Positions 1 through 7,787 of a stretch of 64,000 bases of DNA are shown here, one piece after another. Under the pieces are notes generated by a model. The model worked only from the letters and a program-made list of their open reading frames with translations, ran no database searches and was not told the origin of the DNA. This DNA is from Bradyrhizobium sp. CCGB12 (GTDB taxonomy: Bacteria; Pseudomonadota; Alphaproteobacteria; Rhizobiales; Xanthobacteraceae): assembly GCF_024199845.1 (NCBI RefSeq), contig NZ_JANADO010000001.1:5146001-5210000 (forward strand). The letters are read 5' to 3'. Made by a program: the position numbers and the translations under genes. Numbering within the stretch: the first letter of the stretch is position 1; every line of letters starts with the position of its first letter.

Positions 1-14
1 CATCATTGCGTACT

Positions 15-26
15 TTTGTATACAAA
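15..26. promoter_or_regulatory. Palindromic operator, likely for the GntR/FCD regulator
   Basis: The perfect 12-bp palindrome TTTGTATACAAA lies 65 bp upstream of the regulator's start codon. FCD-type GntR regulators commonly bind TTGTATACAA-like palindromes, so this is probably an autoregulatory operator. A further GATATAC half-site follows at 27-33. The assignment is inferred from sequence form and position. Confidence 0.6.
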
Positions 27-91
27 GATATACATTGGCGGCGCAAGCGGCATCTCTGCATGGGCAGGATGCGCCTTGTTTCGAGGAAAGC

Positions 92-775
92 ATGGCCAGA
101 CGCCCGGCAAAGGCAGGTGGAACGATTGCGCGCGGGGCCGGCGTGGCGTTGGGCGAAGCCGTGTTCCGTTCGCTCTGCGAGGCGCTCCAGGCCGGCAGCT
201 ACCGCGCCGGCGATCGCTTGCGCGAGGAAGAGGTCGCGCAACGGCTGAAGGTCAGCCGCACCCCGGTTCGCGAAGCTCTGGGCCGCCTCGCAGCGCGCGG
301 CTTCGTCGAGCCCGCCGGCGGCCGCGGGCTGATCGTGCGCAACCTCGACATCTCCGAGGTGCTCGAGCTCTACGCCATGCGCGAGATCATGGAAGGCGCC
401 GCCGCGCGCCTCGCCGCCGAGCACGCCTCGCGGCCCGAGATCGACGCACTCAGGGATATCGAGCAGGGTTTCGTCGAAGCGTCGGAGACCGACGCGGCCG
501 AGATGGCGAGGCTCAATCGCGCCTTCCACGAGGCCATCTGCCGCGCCGCGCGCAACCGCTATCTCGACAACGCGTCGCGGGAATTGCAGGACTGGATTGC
601 CCTGCTCGGCCCGACCACCTTCACGGTGACTGGCCGCCCCTCGACCAGCCACGATGAGCATCAGGCCATCATTGACGCCATCGCCGCGCGCGACGGTGAC
701 AAGGCCGAGCAGCTTGCGCGCGCGCACATTCGCGAAGCGCTGCGCTGCCGGCTCAAGCTGTTGCAGAAGCAGTAG
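92..775 (+). CDS. GntR-family transcriptional regulator, FCD domain
   Basis: A 227-residue DNA-binding regulator. The N-terminal winged helix-turn-helix (about residues 15-80) contains the typical LREEEVAQRLKVSRTPVREAL segment split by GntR signature residues. The C-terminal all-helical FCD ligand-binding domain has the ELYAMREIMEGAAARLA and HxAI features and ends near the C-terminus. The start at 92 is preferred over an upstream ATG at 35 because GAGGAAAG lies just before it. The effector is unknown. The gene ends 9 bp from the convergent HupE-like gene. A TTGTATACAA palindrome upstream suggests autoregulation. Nothing in the window identifies the regulated pathway. Confidence 0.9.
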   Translation: MARRPAKAGGTIARGAGVALGEAVFRSLCEALQAGSYRAGDRLREEEVAQRLKVSRTPVREALGRLAARGFVEPAGGRGLIVRNLDISEVLELYAMREIMEGAAARLAAEHASRPEIDALRDIEQGFVEASETDAAEMARLNRAFHEAICRAARNRYLDNASRELQDWIALLGPTTFTVTGRPSTSHDEHQAIIDAIAARDGDKAEQLARAHIREALRCRLKLLQKQ

Positions 776-784
776 GCCGCTGGC

Positions 785-1870
785 TCAAGCTTCGAAGACG
801 CGCGCGAGCAACCAGTAGCCGCCGAGCAGACCGATCACCGCGGACACCGCATAGACCAGCCCCGCCGCTCTCGCCGGCTCGGATCGATCCTGAGCAGTCA
901 ATCTATCGGCAAGTGCGAGGATCGGCAGCACCACCGCGACGACCGCAACCTGTCCGATCTCGACGCCGACGTTGAAGGCGGCAAGCGCCGGCACCACTGC
1001 GTTCGGTGGCAGGCCGATATCGCGAAGCGCGCCGGCGAAGCCGAAACCATGGACCAGTCCGAACAAAAAGGCGATACGCCAGCGCTTGTCGACATCGCGC
1101 GCAAAGAAATTCTCCACGGCCACGAAGACGATCGAGGCCGCGATCGCCGGCTCCACAATGCTGCTCGGGATGACGAGGACGTTCAGCGTGGCCAGCGACA
1201 AGGTGATCGAATGGGCGACGGTGAAGGCCGTCACGATCTTGACGACGGGAATGAGCCGTCTCGCCCACAGCACCACGGCAATCAGGAATGCAATGTGATC
1301 GTAGCCAAGGAAGATGTGCTCGATGCCGGTGAGCAGATAGCGCTGCATCGTCGACCACAGCGGCGGCGGCGCGGTCGAGAGCGTGACCGAGGTATCGCCG
1401 GCATCGAGCAAGGCCTGCGTCTCCGATTTGCCTTGCGCAATCAGCACGACCTGGCGCGCGGCCGGATCCTTCTCGGTCAGCACGGTGGAGCGATAGATGA
1501 TGTCGCCGGCGGCGTTGGCGCAGGCAAAGCTGTTGCGGTAGATGATGCCGTCGCCGTCGGCCAGGATCGCGGCATGTCCGACCAAACAGGCCCTGCCACC
1601 GCCTGTGACAGCCAAATGCGTGCTCACATAGGCGAGGATTGCGGGCCTGGCCGCTTCGACCGCGGCGGGATCGACCGCGTCCTGTCTCGCATCGTGAATC
1701 CTCGTGCCGATCAGGCGATCGATATCGCTGCCCTTCATTCCGAGCTCGACGCTCACCGTGCGATCGGGGGCCAGCGCCACGCGCGCGGTGACGAGGTTGA
1801 CCTGATGCGCCTCAGCCGGAAGGCCGATGCCGAGCAGCGCCGCGAGCCACAGCAGCCGCGGCCACCTCAT
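785..1870 (-). CDS. HupE/UreJ-family membrane protein
   Basis: A 361-residue inner-membrane protein with a cleavable signal peptide (residues 1-21). A periplasmic region runs to about residue 180, followed by about six transmembrane segments. The conserved GIEHIFLGYDHIAFL, FTVAHSITLSLA, FGLVHGFGFAGAL and FNVGVEIGQ motifs, rich in His, Asp and Glu, are those of HupE/UreJ proteins, often proposed to carry nickel or a related metal. No hydrogenase or urease genes lie nearby, so the substrate is not evident. The downstream gene (YbaK) is 18 bp upstream on the same strand, so the two may be co-transcribed. Confidence 0.85.
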   Translation of the reverse strand: MRWPRLLWLAALLGIGLPAEAHQVNLVTARVALAPDRTVSVELGMKGSDIDRLIGTRIHDARQDAVDPAAVEAARPAILAYVSTHLAVTGGGRACLVGHAAILADGDGIIYRNSFACANAAGDIIYRSTVLTEKDPAARQVVLIAQGKSETQALLDAGDTSVTLSTAPPPLWSTMQRYLLTGIEHIFLGYDHIAFLIAVVLWARRLIPVVKIVTAFTVAHSITLSLATLNVLVIPSSIVEPAIAASIVFVAVENFFARDVDKRWRIAFLFGLVHGFGFAGALRDIGLPPNAVVPALAAFNVGVEIGQVAVVAVVLPILALADRLTAQDRSEPARAAGLVYAVSAVIGLLGGYWLLARVFEA

Positions 1871-1888
1871 GATCCCACCCCATTGCCG

Positions 1889-2362
1889 TCACGCCAGCAC
1901 ATCGGCGACAACTGCCTTGAGGACATCCCGCACGTCGGCAGGCCTCAGCCGCACCTGCAAGCCGCGCTGACCCCCGTTGAGAAAGACCTGGTCATGCGCA
2001 AGCGCACTCTGCTCGATCACGGTGCGCACCTGTTTGCGCTGCCCGAACGGGCTGATGCCGCCGACCTTGTAGCCGGTGACGCGTTCGGCCTCTGGCGGCT
2101 TCATCATCTGCGCCGACTTGCCGCCCGCGGCGATGGCGAGCTTCTTCATCGAGACCTCCTGATCGGACGGGACGATCACACAGACCGGCTTGCCGTCGAC
2201 CTGCGCCATCAGCGTCTTCAAGACACGCGCGGGATCTTCCCCGAGCGCCGATGCGGCCTGCAGCCCGATGCTTTCCGCATCGGGATCGTAGTCGTAGGCG
2301 TGAACGGTGAAGGCAGCACCGGCGGTCTCAAGCGCGCGCGTGGCTGGGGTGGCTTTGGACAT
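1889..2362 (-). CDS. ybaK: YbaK/EbsC-type aminoacyl-tRNA deacylase
   Basis: A 157-residue cytoplasmic protein covering the whole YbaK/ProX editing domain. Members hydrolyse mischarged tRNA, in Escherichia coli Cys-tRNA(Pro). Matching segments are the N-terminal TPATRALETAGAAFTVHAYDY, VLKTLMAQVDG, the Lys-rich MKKLAIAAGGKSAQMM and KVGGISPFGQRK with the GGxSPxGxxK signature. Length is normal for the family. It lies 18 bp upstream of the HupE-like gene on the same strand. A repeat-rich intergenic stretch separates it from the formate dehydrogenase genes. Substrate specificity cannot be read from the sequence. Confidence 0.88.
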   Translation of the reverse strand: MSKATPATRALETAGAAFTVHAYDYDPDAESIGLQAASALGEDPARVLKTLMAQVDGKPVCVIVPSDQEVSMKKLAIAAGGKSAQMMKPPEAERVTGYKVGGISPFGQRKQVRTVIEQSALAHDQVFLNGGQRGLQVRLRPADVRDVLKAVVADVLA

Positions 2363-2379
2363 GAGCCAAATCTACCACC

Positions 2380-2464
2380 GTCATTGCGAGGAGCGAAGCG
2401 ACGAAGCAATCCAGAATTTCACCGAGGAGGCGGTCTGGATTGCTTCGCTTCGCTCGCAATGACG
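2380..2464. repeat. Intergenic inverted repeat, REP-like (copy 1)
   Basis: The arms GTCATTGCGAGGAGCGAAGC and GCTTCGCTCGCAATGAC face each other around a short centre that also pairs (AAGCAATCCAG with CTGGATTGCTT). A second copy of the same family is at 15490-15569. Such stem-forming elements are common between genes in Bradyrhizobium. It may also stop transcription arriving from either side. Confidence 0.8.
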
Positions 2465-2496
2465 GTGTGGGCGCAGATGAGCGTCACACCCACGGT

Positions 2497-2620
2497 GTCG
2501 TCCCGGCGCAGGCAGGGACCCATAACCCCAGGGAGCAGTTTGGCGGAAGCTAGTCGTTCGGTACTGCGACCATCCGCAATCGATGAATCACGCGGTGGGT
2601 CCCGGCGTTCGCCGGGACAC
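2497..2620. repeat. Intergenic repeat with GTCCCGGCG arms
   Basis: The region runs from GTCGTCCCGGCG through GGGACCCATAACCCCAGGGAG to TGGGTCCCGGCG and a short perfect hairpin, CCCGGCGTTCGCCGGG (2601-2616). It has the form of a second class of dispersed repeat often seen between rhizobial genes. It follows directly after the previous repeat, so the whole 2363-2664 gap is repeat DNA with no gene. Confidence 0.6.
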
Positions 2621-2664
2621 AGCAGTGGGTTGGCGGCAGCGTGCCGCCCAACGACGGCGGAGTC

Positions 2665-5433
2665 TTACTCCGCCGCGTCCCGCATCTCGGCCCGTTCGGC
2701 TCGCGCCGCGCAGAACTTGAATTCCGGGATCTTGCCGAACGGATCGAGCGCGGGATTGGTCAACAAGTTCGCCGCCGCCTCAGCGTAGCAGAATGGCATG
2801 AACACCATGTTCTCCGGCACGTCGCGGTCGGAGCGGACCTTGACCTCGACGGCGCCGCGGCGGGTCTCCAGACGGATGAAGTCGCCGGGTACGAGCTTCT
2901 TCTTGCGCATGTCCTTGGGCGACATGAACGCGACCGCCTCGGGCTCGATCTGGTCGAGCACTTGCGCGCGGCGTGTCATCGAGCCGGTGTGCCAGTGCTC
3001 CAGCACGCGGCCGGTCGACAGCACCATCGGATATTCGTCGTCGGGAATCTCGTCCGGCGGGATGACCTTGGCCGGCACGATCTTGCCGCGGCCGCTCGCG
3101 GTCGGGAAGCCCGTGGTGAAGATGATCTCGTTGCCGGGCTTGTTCGGATCGTCGACCGGATAGGTCACCGCGCCTTCGCGCACCAGCCGCTCCCAGGTGA
3201 TGTTCTTCAGCGACGGCATCAGCTCTGCCATCTCGGTGAAGACGTCGCCCGGGCCGGAATAATTCCAGGGCAGGCCCATACGCTTGCCGATCTCCTGGAT
3301 GATCCAGAGGTCCTGCCGCGCATCCCCGGGCGGCTTGATCACCTGGCGCGCGAGCTGCACGCGGCGATCGGTGTTGGTGAAGGAGCCGTCCTTCTCGGCA
3401 AAGGCCGAAGCCGGCAGGATCACGTCGGCATGGAACGCAGTCTCGGTGACGAAGAGATCCTGCACCACGAGATGATCGAGCATCGCCAGTGCCTGGCGCG
3501 CATGCTGGAGATCGGGGTCGGACATCGCGGGGTTCTCGCCCTCGATATACATGCCCTTGATCTCGCCGGCATGGATCGCGTTCATGATCTCGACCACGGT
3601 CAAGCCGCGGACGGGATCGAGATCCTGCTGCCAGAGCTTCTCGAAAGCGCCGCGCATGTCGTCGCGGCTGACCGGCTGATAGTCCGGCAGGAACATCGGG
3701 ATCAGCCCGGCATCGGAGGCCCCCTGCACGTTGTTCTGGCCGCGCAGCGGATGCAGGCCGGTGCCGGGGCGGCCGACCTGGCCGGTGATCAGCGCCAGCG
3801 CGATCAGACAGCGCGCATTGTCGGTGCCGTGGACATGCTGGCTGATGCCCATGCCCCAGAAGATGATCGAGGATTTTGCGCGCGCATAGGTCCGGGCGAC
3901 CTCGCGTAGGGTCTGCGCCGGGATGCCGCAGATCGGCTCCATCTTCTCCGGCGTGAACTCCTTGATCTTCTCCTTGAGGTCGTCAAAGCCTTCGGTGTAG
4001 CCGGCGATGTACTGGTCGTCGGTCAGGCCCTCGGTAATGATCGTGTTGATCATCGCGTTCAGCATGGCGACGTCGGAGCCCGGCTTGAACTGCAGATGCT
4101 TGGTCGCATGACGCGACAGCGTCTGCCGGCGCGGATCCATGACGAACAGCTTGGCGTCGTTCTGCTTGACCGCGTTCTTGATAAAGGTCGCGGCGACCGG
4201 ATGGTTTACGGTCGGGTTGGCACCGATCACGATGATGACCTCGGCGTCCATGGCGGCCGCGAACGGCGCCGACACTGCGCCCGAGCTCAGGCCTTCGAAC
4301 AGCGCCGCCACCGATGAGGCGTGACACAGCCGGGTGCAGTGATCGACATTGTTGGACCCAAAACCGGTGCGCACCAGCTTCTGGAACAGATAGGCCTCTT
4401 CGTTCGAGCCCTTGGCCGAGCCGAAGCCCGCCAGCGCTTTCACGCCCTTCTCGTCGCGGATCTTGACGAGGCCCTTGGCGGCGATGTCGAGCGCCTCCTC
4501 CCAGCTCGCCTCACGGAAATGGGTGAAGGGATTGGCGGGGTCGACCTGGTCGTTGGCATCCTTCTTCGCGTTCGGCAGCCGCACCAGCGGCTTGGTCAGG
4601 CGATGCGGATGGTGGATGTAGTCGAAGCCGAAGCGGCCCTTGACGCAGAGACGATTGTGATTGGCGGGGCCGTCGCGGCCCTCGGCGTAAATCACCTTCT
4701 CGTCCTTGACCTCATAGGTCACCTGGCAGCCGACACCGCAGAACGGGCACAGCGAATCCACCTTCTTGTCCGCGTAGGTGACGCGCGTCTGCTGATCGTC
4801 CAGCATCACGGCCGGCATCAACGCGCCAGTCGGGCAGGCCTGAACGCATTCGCCGCAGGCAACGCAGGTGGACTCGCCCATGGGATCGTCGAAATCGAAC
4901 ACGATCTTCGAGCCATGGCTGCGATAGGCCATGCCGATGACGTCGTTGACCTGGACCTCACGGCAGGCGCGCACGCAGAGGCCGCACTGGATGCAGGCAT
5001 CGAGATTGACGCGCATCGCCGGATGGCTGGCGTCGGTGGCCCAGCGCTCGGCAGCGGGGAAGCGGCTCTCGGTGACACCTGTCGTTTCGGCCCATTGCCA
5101 GAACTTCGAATCCGGATCGTGCGAGGTCTCCCGCGCCGGCTGGTCGGCGACGAGCAGCTCCATCACCATTTTCTGCGCGGCAGTCGCACGCGCGGACTCG
5201 GTCTTCACCTTCATGCCGACCGACGGCGTGCGTTTGCAGGACGCCGCGAGCACGCGCTCGCCCTCGATCTCGACCATGCAGGCGCGGCAATTGCCGTCGG
5301 GGCGATAATCCGGCGCCGGCGAATAGCAGAGATGCGGGATGTCGCGGCCCTGACGCTTCGCGACCTGCCAGATCGTCTCGCCGGGTTTGGCCTCGACCTG
5401 CTTGCCGTCGAGCTCGAACGTAATCTTCGTCAT
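2665..5433 (-). CDS. fdsA: NAD-dependent formate dehydrogenase, alpha (molybdenum) subunit
   Basis: A 922-residue catalytic subunit oxidising formate to CO2 in the cytoplasm. It has an N-terminal [2Fe-2S] domain (C36, C49, C52, C66), two [4Fe-4S] ferredoxin-type motifs (C147/C150/C153/C157 and C190/C193/C196/C200), a fourth cluster motif (C229/C232/C236/C263) and the molybdopterin domain. The catalytic position is Cys370 followed by His371 in DHCTRLCHAS, so this is a cysteine enzyme, not a selenocysteine one. Its start overlaps the stop of the upstream NuoEF-like subunit by 4 bp (ATGA), indicating translational coupling. Electrons should pass to NAD through that subunit. Maturation genes fdhD, moeA, mobA and mobB lie nearby. 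Confidence 0.95.
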   Translation of the reverse strand: MTKITFELDGKQVEAKPGETIWQVAKRQGRDIPHLCYSPAPDYRPDGNCRACMVEIEGERVLAASCKRTPSVGMKVKTESARATAAQKMVMELLVADQPARETSHDPDSKFWQWAETTGVTESRFPAAERWATDASHPAMRVNLDACIQCGLCVRACREVQVNDVIGMAYRSHGSKIVFDFDDPMGESTCVACGECVQACPTGALMPAVMLDDQQTRVTYADKKVDSLCPFCGVGCQVTYEVKDEKVIYAEGRDGPANHNRLCVKGRFGFDYIHHPHRLTKPLVRLPNAKKDANDQVDPANPFTHFREASWEEALDIAAKGLVKIRDEKGVKALAGFGSAKGSNEEAYLFQKLVRTGFGSNNVDHCTRLCHASSVAALFEGLSSGAVSAPFAAAMDAEVIIVIGANPTVNHPVAATFIKNAVKQNDAKLFVMDPRRQTLSRHATKHLQFKPGSDVAMLNAMINTIITEGLTDDQYIAGYTEGFDDLKEKIKEFTPEKMEPICGIPAQTLREVARTYARAKSSIIFWGMGISQHVHGTDNARCLIALALITGQVGRPGTGLHPLRGQNNVQGASDAGLIPMFLPDYQPVSRDDMRGAFEKLWQQDLDPVRGLTVVEIMNAIHAGEIKGMYIEGENPAMSDPDLQHARQALAMLDHLVVQDLFVTETAFHADVILPASAFAEKDGSFTNTDRRVQLARQVIKPPGDARQDLWIIQEIGKRMGLPWNYSGPGDVFTEMAELMPSLKNITWERLVREGAVTYPVDDPNKPGNEIIFTTGFPTASGRGKIVPAKVIPPDEIPDDEYPMVLSTGRVLEHWHTGSMTRRAQVLDQIEPEAVAFMSPKDMRKKKLVPGDFIRLETRRGAVEVKVRSDRDVPENMVFMPFCYAEAAANLLTNPALDPFGKIPEFKFCAARAERAEMRDAAE

Positions 5434-7133
5434 TCGGCCGCTTCCTTGAACTCGTCAGGGAAATATTTGATCACGGAGGACAACGGATTCGATGCCGCCT
5501 GTCCGAGCCCGCAGATCGAAGCATCGCGCATCGCCTGGCTCAATTCTTCCAGCAAGGCGCGGTTCCAGACCGGCTTCTGCATCAGCAGCGCCGCCTTTTG
5601 GGTTCCGACGCGGCACGGCGTACACTGGCCGCAGCTCTCGTCCTCGAAGAACTTCATCAGGTTCAGCGCCGCGGCGCGCACGCTGTCCTTTTGCGACAGG
5701 ATCACGATCGCGGCCGAGCCGATGAAGCAGCCATACTTCTCCAGCGTGCCGAAATCGAGCGGGATGTCGTCCATCGACGCCGGCAGGATGCCGCCGGATG
5801 CGCCGCCCGGCAGGTACGCGTAGAACTGATGGCCGTCGGCCATGCCGCCGCAATATTCGTCGATCAGCTCGCGTACGGTGATACCCGCGGGCGCCAGCTT
5901 CATGCCGGGGTTCTTCACGCGGCCCGAGACCGAGAAGCTGCGCAGGCCATGGCGCTCATGACGGCCATTGCCCTTCCACCAGTCGGCACCCTTCTCGACG
6001 ATGTCGCGCACCCACCACAGCGTCTCGATGTTGTTGATCAGCGTCGGCAGGCCGAACAGGCCGACCTGGAACGGATAAGGCGGCTTGTGCCTGGGCAGGC
6101 CGCGCTTGCCTTCGATGCTCTCCAGGAGCGAGGATTCCTCGCCGCAGATATAGGCGCCGGCGCCGCGGCGCATGTGCAGCGTCGGACCGCCCGGCGGCAG
6201 CTTTGCGATCTCGCGCTCGAGAATCTCGCGCGAAGCCGGATATTCGTCGCGCAGATAGATGTAGACGTCACTTGCCTGCACCACATGCGCGCCGATCAGC
6301 ATGCCCTCGATGAATCGGTGCGGATCGCTTTCGAGATAGACGCGGTCCTTGAACGTGCCGGGCTCGCCCTCGTCGCCGTTGATCGCCATCAGCCGCGGGC
6401 CGGGTTCGCCGAGCACCGCGCGCCATTTGCGCCCCGTCGGGAAGCCGGCGCCGCCGAGACCGCGCAGCGAGGCGTCGTCGAGCGCCTTCAAGAGATCGTC
6501 CTTCGAGAGTTCTCCCGAGCGGATGCGATTGAGCAGCTTGTAGCCGCCGCCGGCGACATAGGCGTCGTAGCCGATATAATCGGGCAGATGCGCGTGGGTG
6601 TCGCCGGCCTTCGCCGCCGCCATGACATTGGCAACCGTCGCGTGGTCGACGAAGTTGTGGCCGACCTCGGCAGCAGGCGCCGTATCGCAACGGCCGACAC
6701 AGGGCGCGCGCACGACGCGGATGCCCGGACCCGACGCGCTCTGCAAATCCTCGAGCAGCTTCTCGCCGCCGAGCATCGCGCAGGTCAGCGAATCGCAAAC
6801 GCGGATCGTCAGCGGTGCGATGTCGGGCTCGCCTTCCTTCACCACGTCGAAATGCGCATAGAAGGTCGCGGTCTCGAACACCTCGGCGAAGGCAAGCTTC
6901 ATCTCGTCGGCGAGCGCGGCCAGATGCGCGGCCGAGATCTGGTGATACTTGTCCTGGATCAGGTGCAGATATTCGATCAGGAGATCGCGCCGCCGCGGCC
7001 TGTCGCCAAGCAACAGCTCGATCTCATGCGCGGCGGTGGGATCGACCTGGCGGCCCTTGGGGGTCGCCTTGGCGCGCCGGCGTCCCTCACCGGGGTGCTC
7101 GAACGGGCGGACCTTGTGCACGTCGTCGCTCAT
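5430..7133 (-). CDS. fdsB: Formate dehydrogenase NADH-reducing subunit, NuoE-NuoF fusion
   Basis: A 567-residue protein joining two diaphorase parts usually encoded as separate FdsG and FdsB. Residues about 30-180 are the thioredoxin-like NuoE domain with a [2Fe-2S] motif (C113, C118, C145, C149). Residues about 190-567 are NuoF-like, with the GLGGAGFPTG nucleotide loop (225-234), the FMN motif GAGAYICGEESSL, and the ESCGQCTPCR cluster ligands near the C-terminus. It passes electrons from the molybdenum subunit to NAD. It overlaps fdsA by 4 bp. A GG-N10-GC sequence about 50 bp upstream may be a sigma-54 promoter. A NuoE-NuoF fusion is known elsewhere, but separate genes are more usual for Fds. 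Confidence 0.93.
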   Translation of the reverse strand: MSDDVHKVRPFEHPGEGRRRAKATPKGRQVDPTAAHEIELLLGDRPRRRDLLIEYLHLIQDKYHQISAAHLAALADEMKLAFAEVFETATFYAHFDVVKEGEPDIAPLTIRVCDSLTCAMLGGEKLLEDLQSASGPGIRVVRAPCVGRCDTAPAAEVGHNFVDHATVANVMAAAKAGDTHAHLPDYIGYDAYVAGGGYKLLNRIRSGELSKDDLLKALDDASLRGLGGAGFPTGRKWRAVLGEPGPRLMAINGDEGEPGTFKDRVYLESDPHRFIEGMLIGAHVVQASDVYIYLRDEYPASREILEREIAKLPPGGPTLHMRRGAGAYICGEESSLLESIEGKRGLPRHKPPYPFQVGLFGLPTLINNIETLWWVRDIVEKGADWWKGNGRHERHGLRSFSVSGRVKNPGMKLAPAGITVRELIDEYCGGMADGHQFYAYLPGGASGGILPASMDDIPLDFGTLEKYGCFIGSAAIVILSQKDSVRAAALNLMKFFEDESCGQCTPCRVGTQKAALLMQKPVWNRALLEELSQAMRDASICGLGQAASNPLSSVIKYFPDEFKEAAE

Positions 7134-7179
7134 CGATTCGTCTCGATCTCGTCTTTTAGAACAGCTCCAGTTCTAGCCT

Positions 7180-7198
7180 TTGGCATGCCAGATGCCAA
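7180..7198 (-). promoter_or_regulatory. Inverted repeat and possible sigma-54 promoter of the fds genes
   Basis: TTGGCAT-N5-ATGCCAA is a perfect 7-bp inverted repeat, 47-65 bp upstream of the fdsB start. Read on the minus strand, TGGCATCTGGCATGC also has the GG-N10-GC spacing of a sigma-54 promoter (7183-7197), but with one mismatch in each box. It could instead be a regulator operator, for example a LysR-type T-N11-A site. No paired GGACA-N3-TGTCC sites were found upstream, unlike at the carrier gene. Confidence 0.4.
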
Positions 7199-7417
7199 GT
7201 AAATTATCAAGCTTGCGGAAGCAGTTAAGCGCGACTCAAAGGCAAACTCCGGATCACTGCCGGACACTGCCTTGCGTTCGTCCAACGCGCCAATTGACAG
7301 AACGAAGCCTGAATTGGCCTGGAGATCAATAAAGCCTTCCTATGCTGCGATAGCGAAATCGTATCGCGTTCCCGCTCCGAGGCTACAGGTGCCCTTCCAT
7401 GCCCAAGCGCTGACCGG

Positions 7418-7699
7418 TCAGCTTTTGCCCATGCACTCCTCGATATAGAACCAGCGATCGTCACCCGCGAGACCTCTGGCCTTCACGTCCTTGCGGCAGT
7501 CCTTGAGCTTCGACTTGTTGGCGCTCCACTTGGCCTTCATGTCCTTGAGCTTCTGCGCGGTCAGCTTGATCTTGCCGGGCTTGGCTTCGGTTGTAGCGGC
7601 CGGTTTTACGGCCGGTGCCGCGGCGGTCTGTGCGGACGCGGATTGCAGCGCGCCGGCGACCAACAGCATGGCGGCGGCACAAACGAGTTTACGAACCAT
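7418..7699 (-). CDS. Small secreted PsiF-like protein
   Basis: A 93-residue exported protein. Residues 1-24 form a clear signal peptide ending ASAQT, followed by an Ala/Pro/Lys linker. The C-terminal stretch CRKDVKARGLAGDDRWFY then EEC resembles the PsiF repeat (C-x-x-x-A-x-x-L-x-G-D-x-R-x-x-Y-x-x-x-C). The start at 7699 was chosen because it opens the signal peptide; the reading frame extends upstream without coding character. Function is unknown, and PsiF itself is only known as phosphate-starvation inducible. It sits between the formate dehydrogenase and the carrier gene, same strand. Confidence 0.75.
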   Translation of the reverse strand: MVRKLVCAAAMLLVAGALQSASAQTAAAPAVKPAATTEAKPGKIKLTAQKLKDMKAKWSANKSKLKDCRKDVKARGLAGDDRWFYIEECMGKS

Positions 7700-7787
7700 C
7701 GAATCCCCCAGGGGTAAGTTTGAAACAATCGAAATGAGCGGCGGGAGCGCGCCCTTGGGTGCGCTCCCGCTCGCGATGAATGTGCGA

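Noticed and set aside
2641..3909. Long plus-strand open frames opposite the formate dehydrogenase genes (also 4321-5823 and 5598-7202)
   Set aside because: They lie antisense to well-supported genes, are rich in Arg, His, Leu and Ala as expected of GC-rich shadow frames, and show no domain.
4318..4330. Possible selenocysteine codon at the formate dehydrogenase active site
   Set aside because: The catalytic position reads as an ordinary cysteine codon (Cys370), and the frame has no internal TGA.
7262..7290. GGACA half-site upstream of fdsB as a second activator site
   Set aside because: There is no TGTCC at the 3-bp spacing seen at the carrier promoter.
7409..7422. GCTGACCGGTCAGC palindrome followed by TTTT as a terminator
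   Set aside because: It overlaps the stop of the PsiF-like gene and its T-run lies on the wrong strand for that gene; the stem has no loop.
7225..7464. 79-codon minus-strand frame between fdsB and the PsiF-like gene
   Set aside because: It has no ribosome-binding site or domain and overlaps the PsiF-like coding region.
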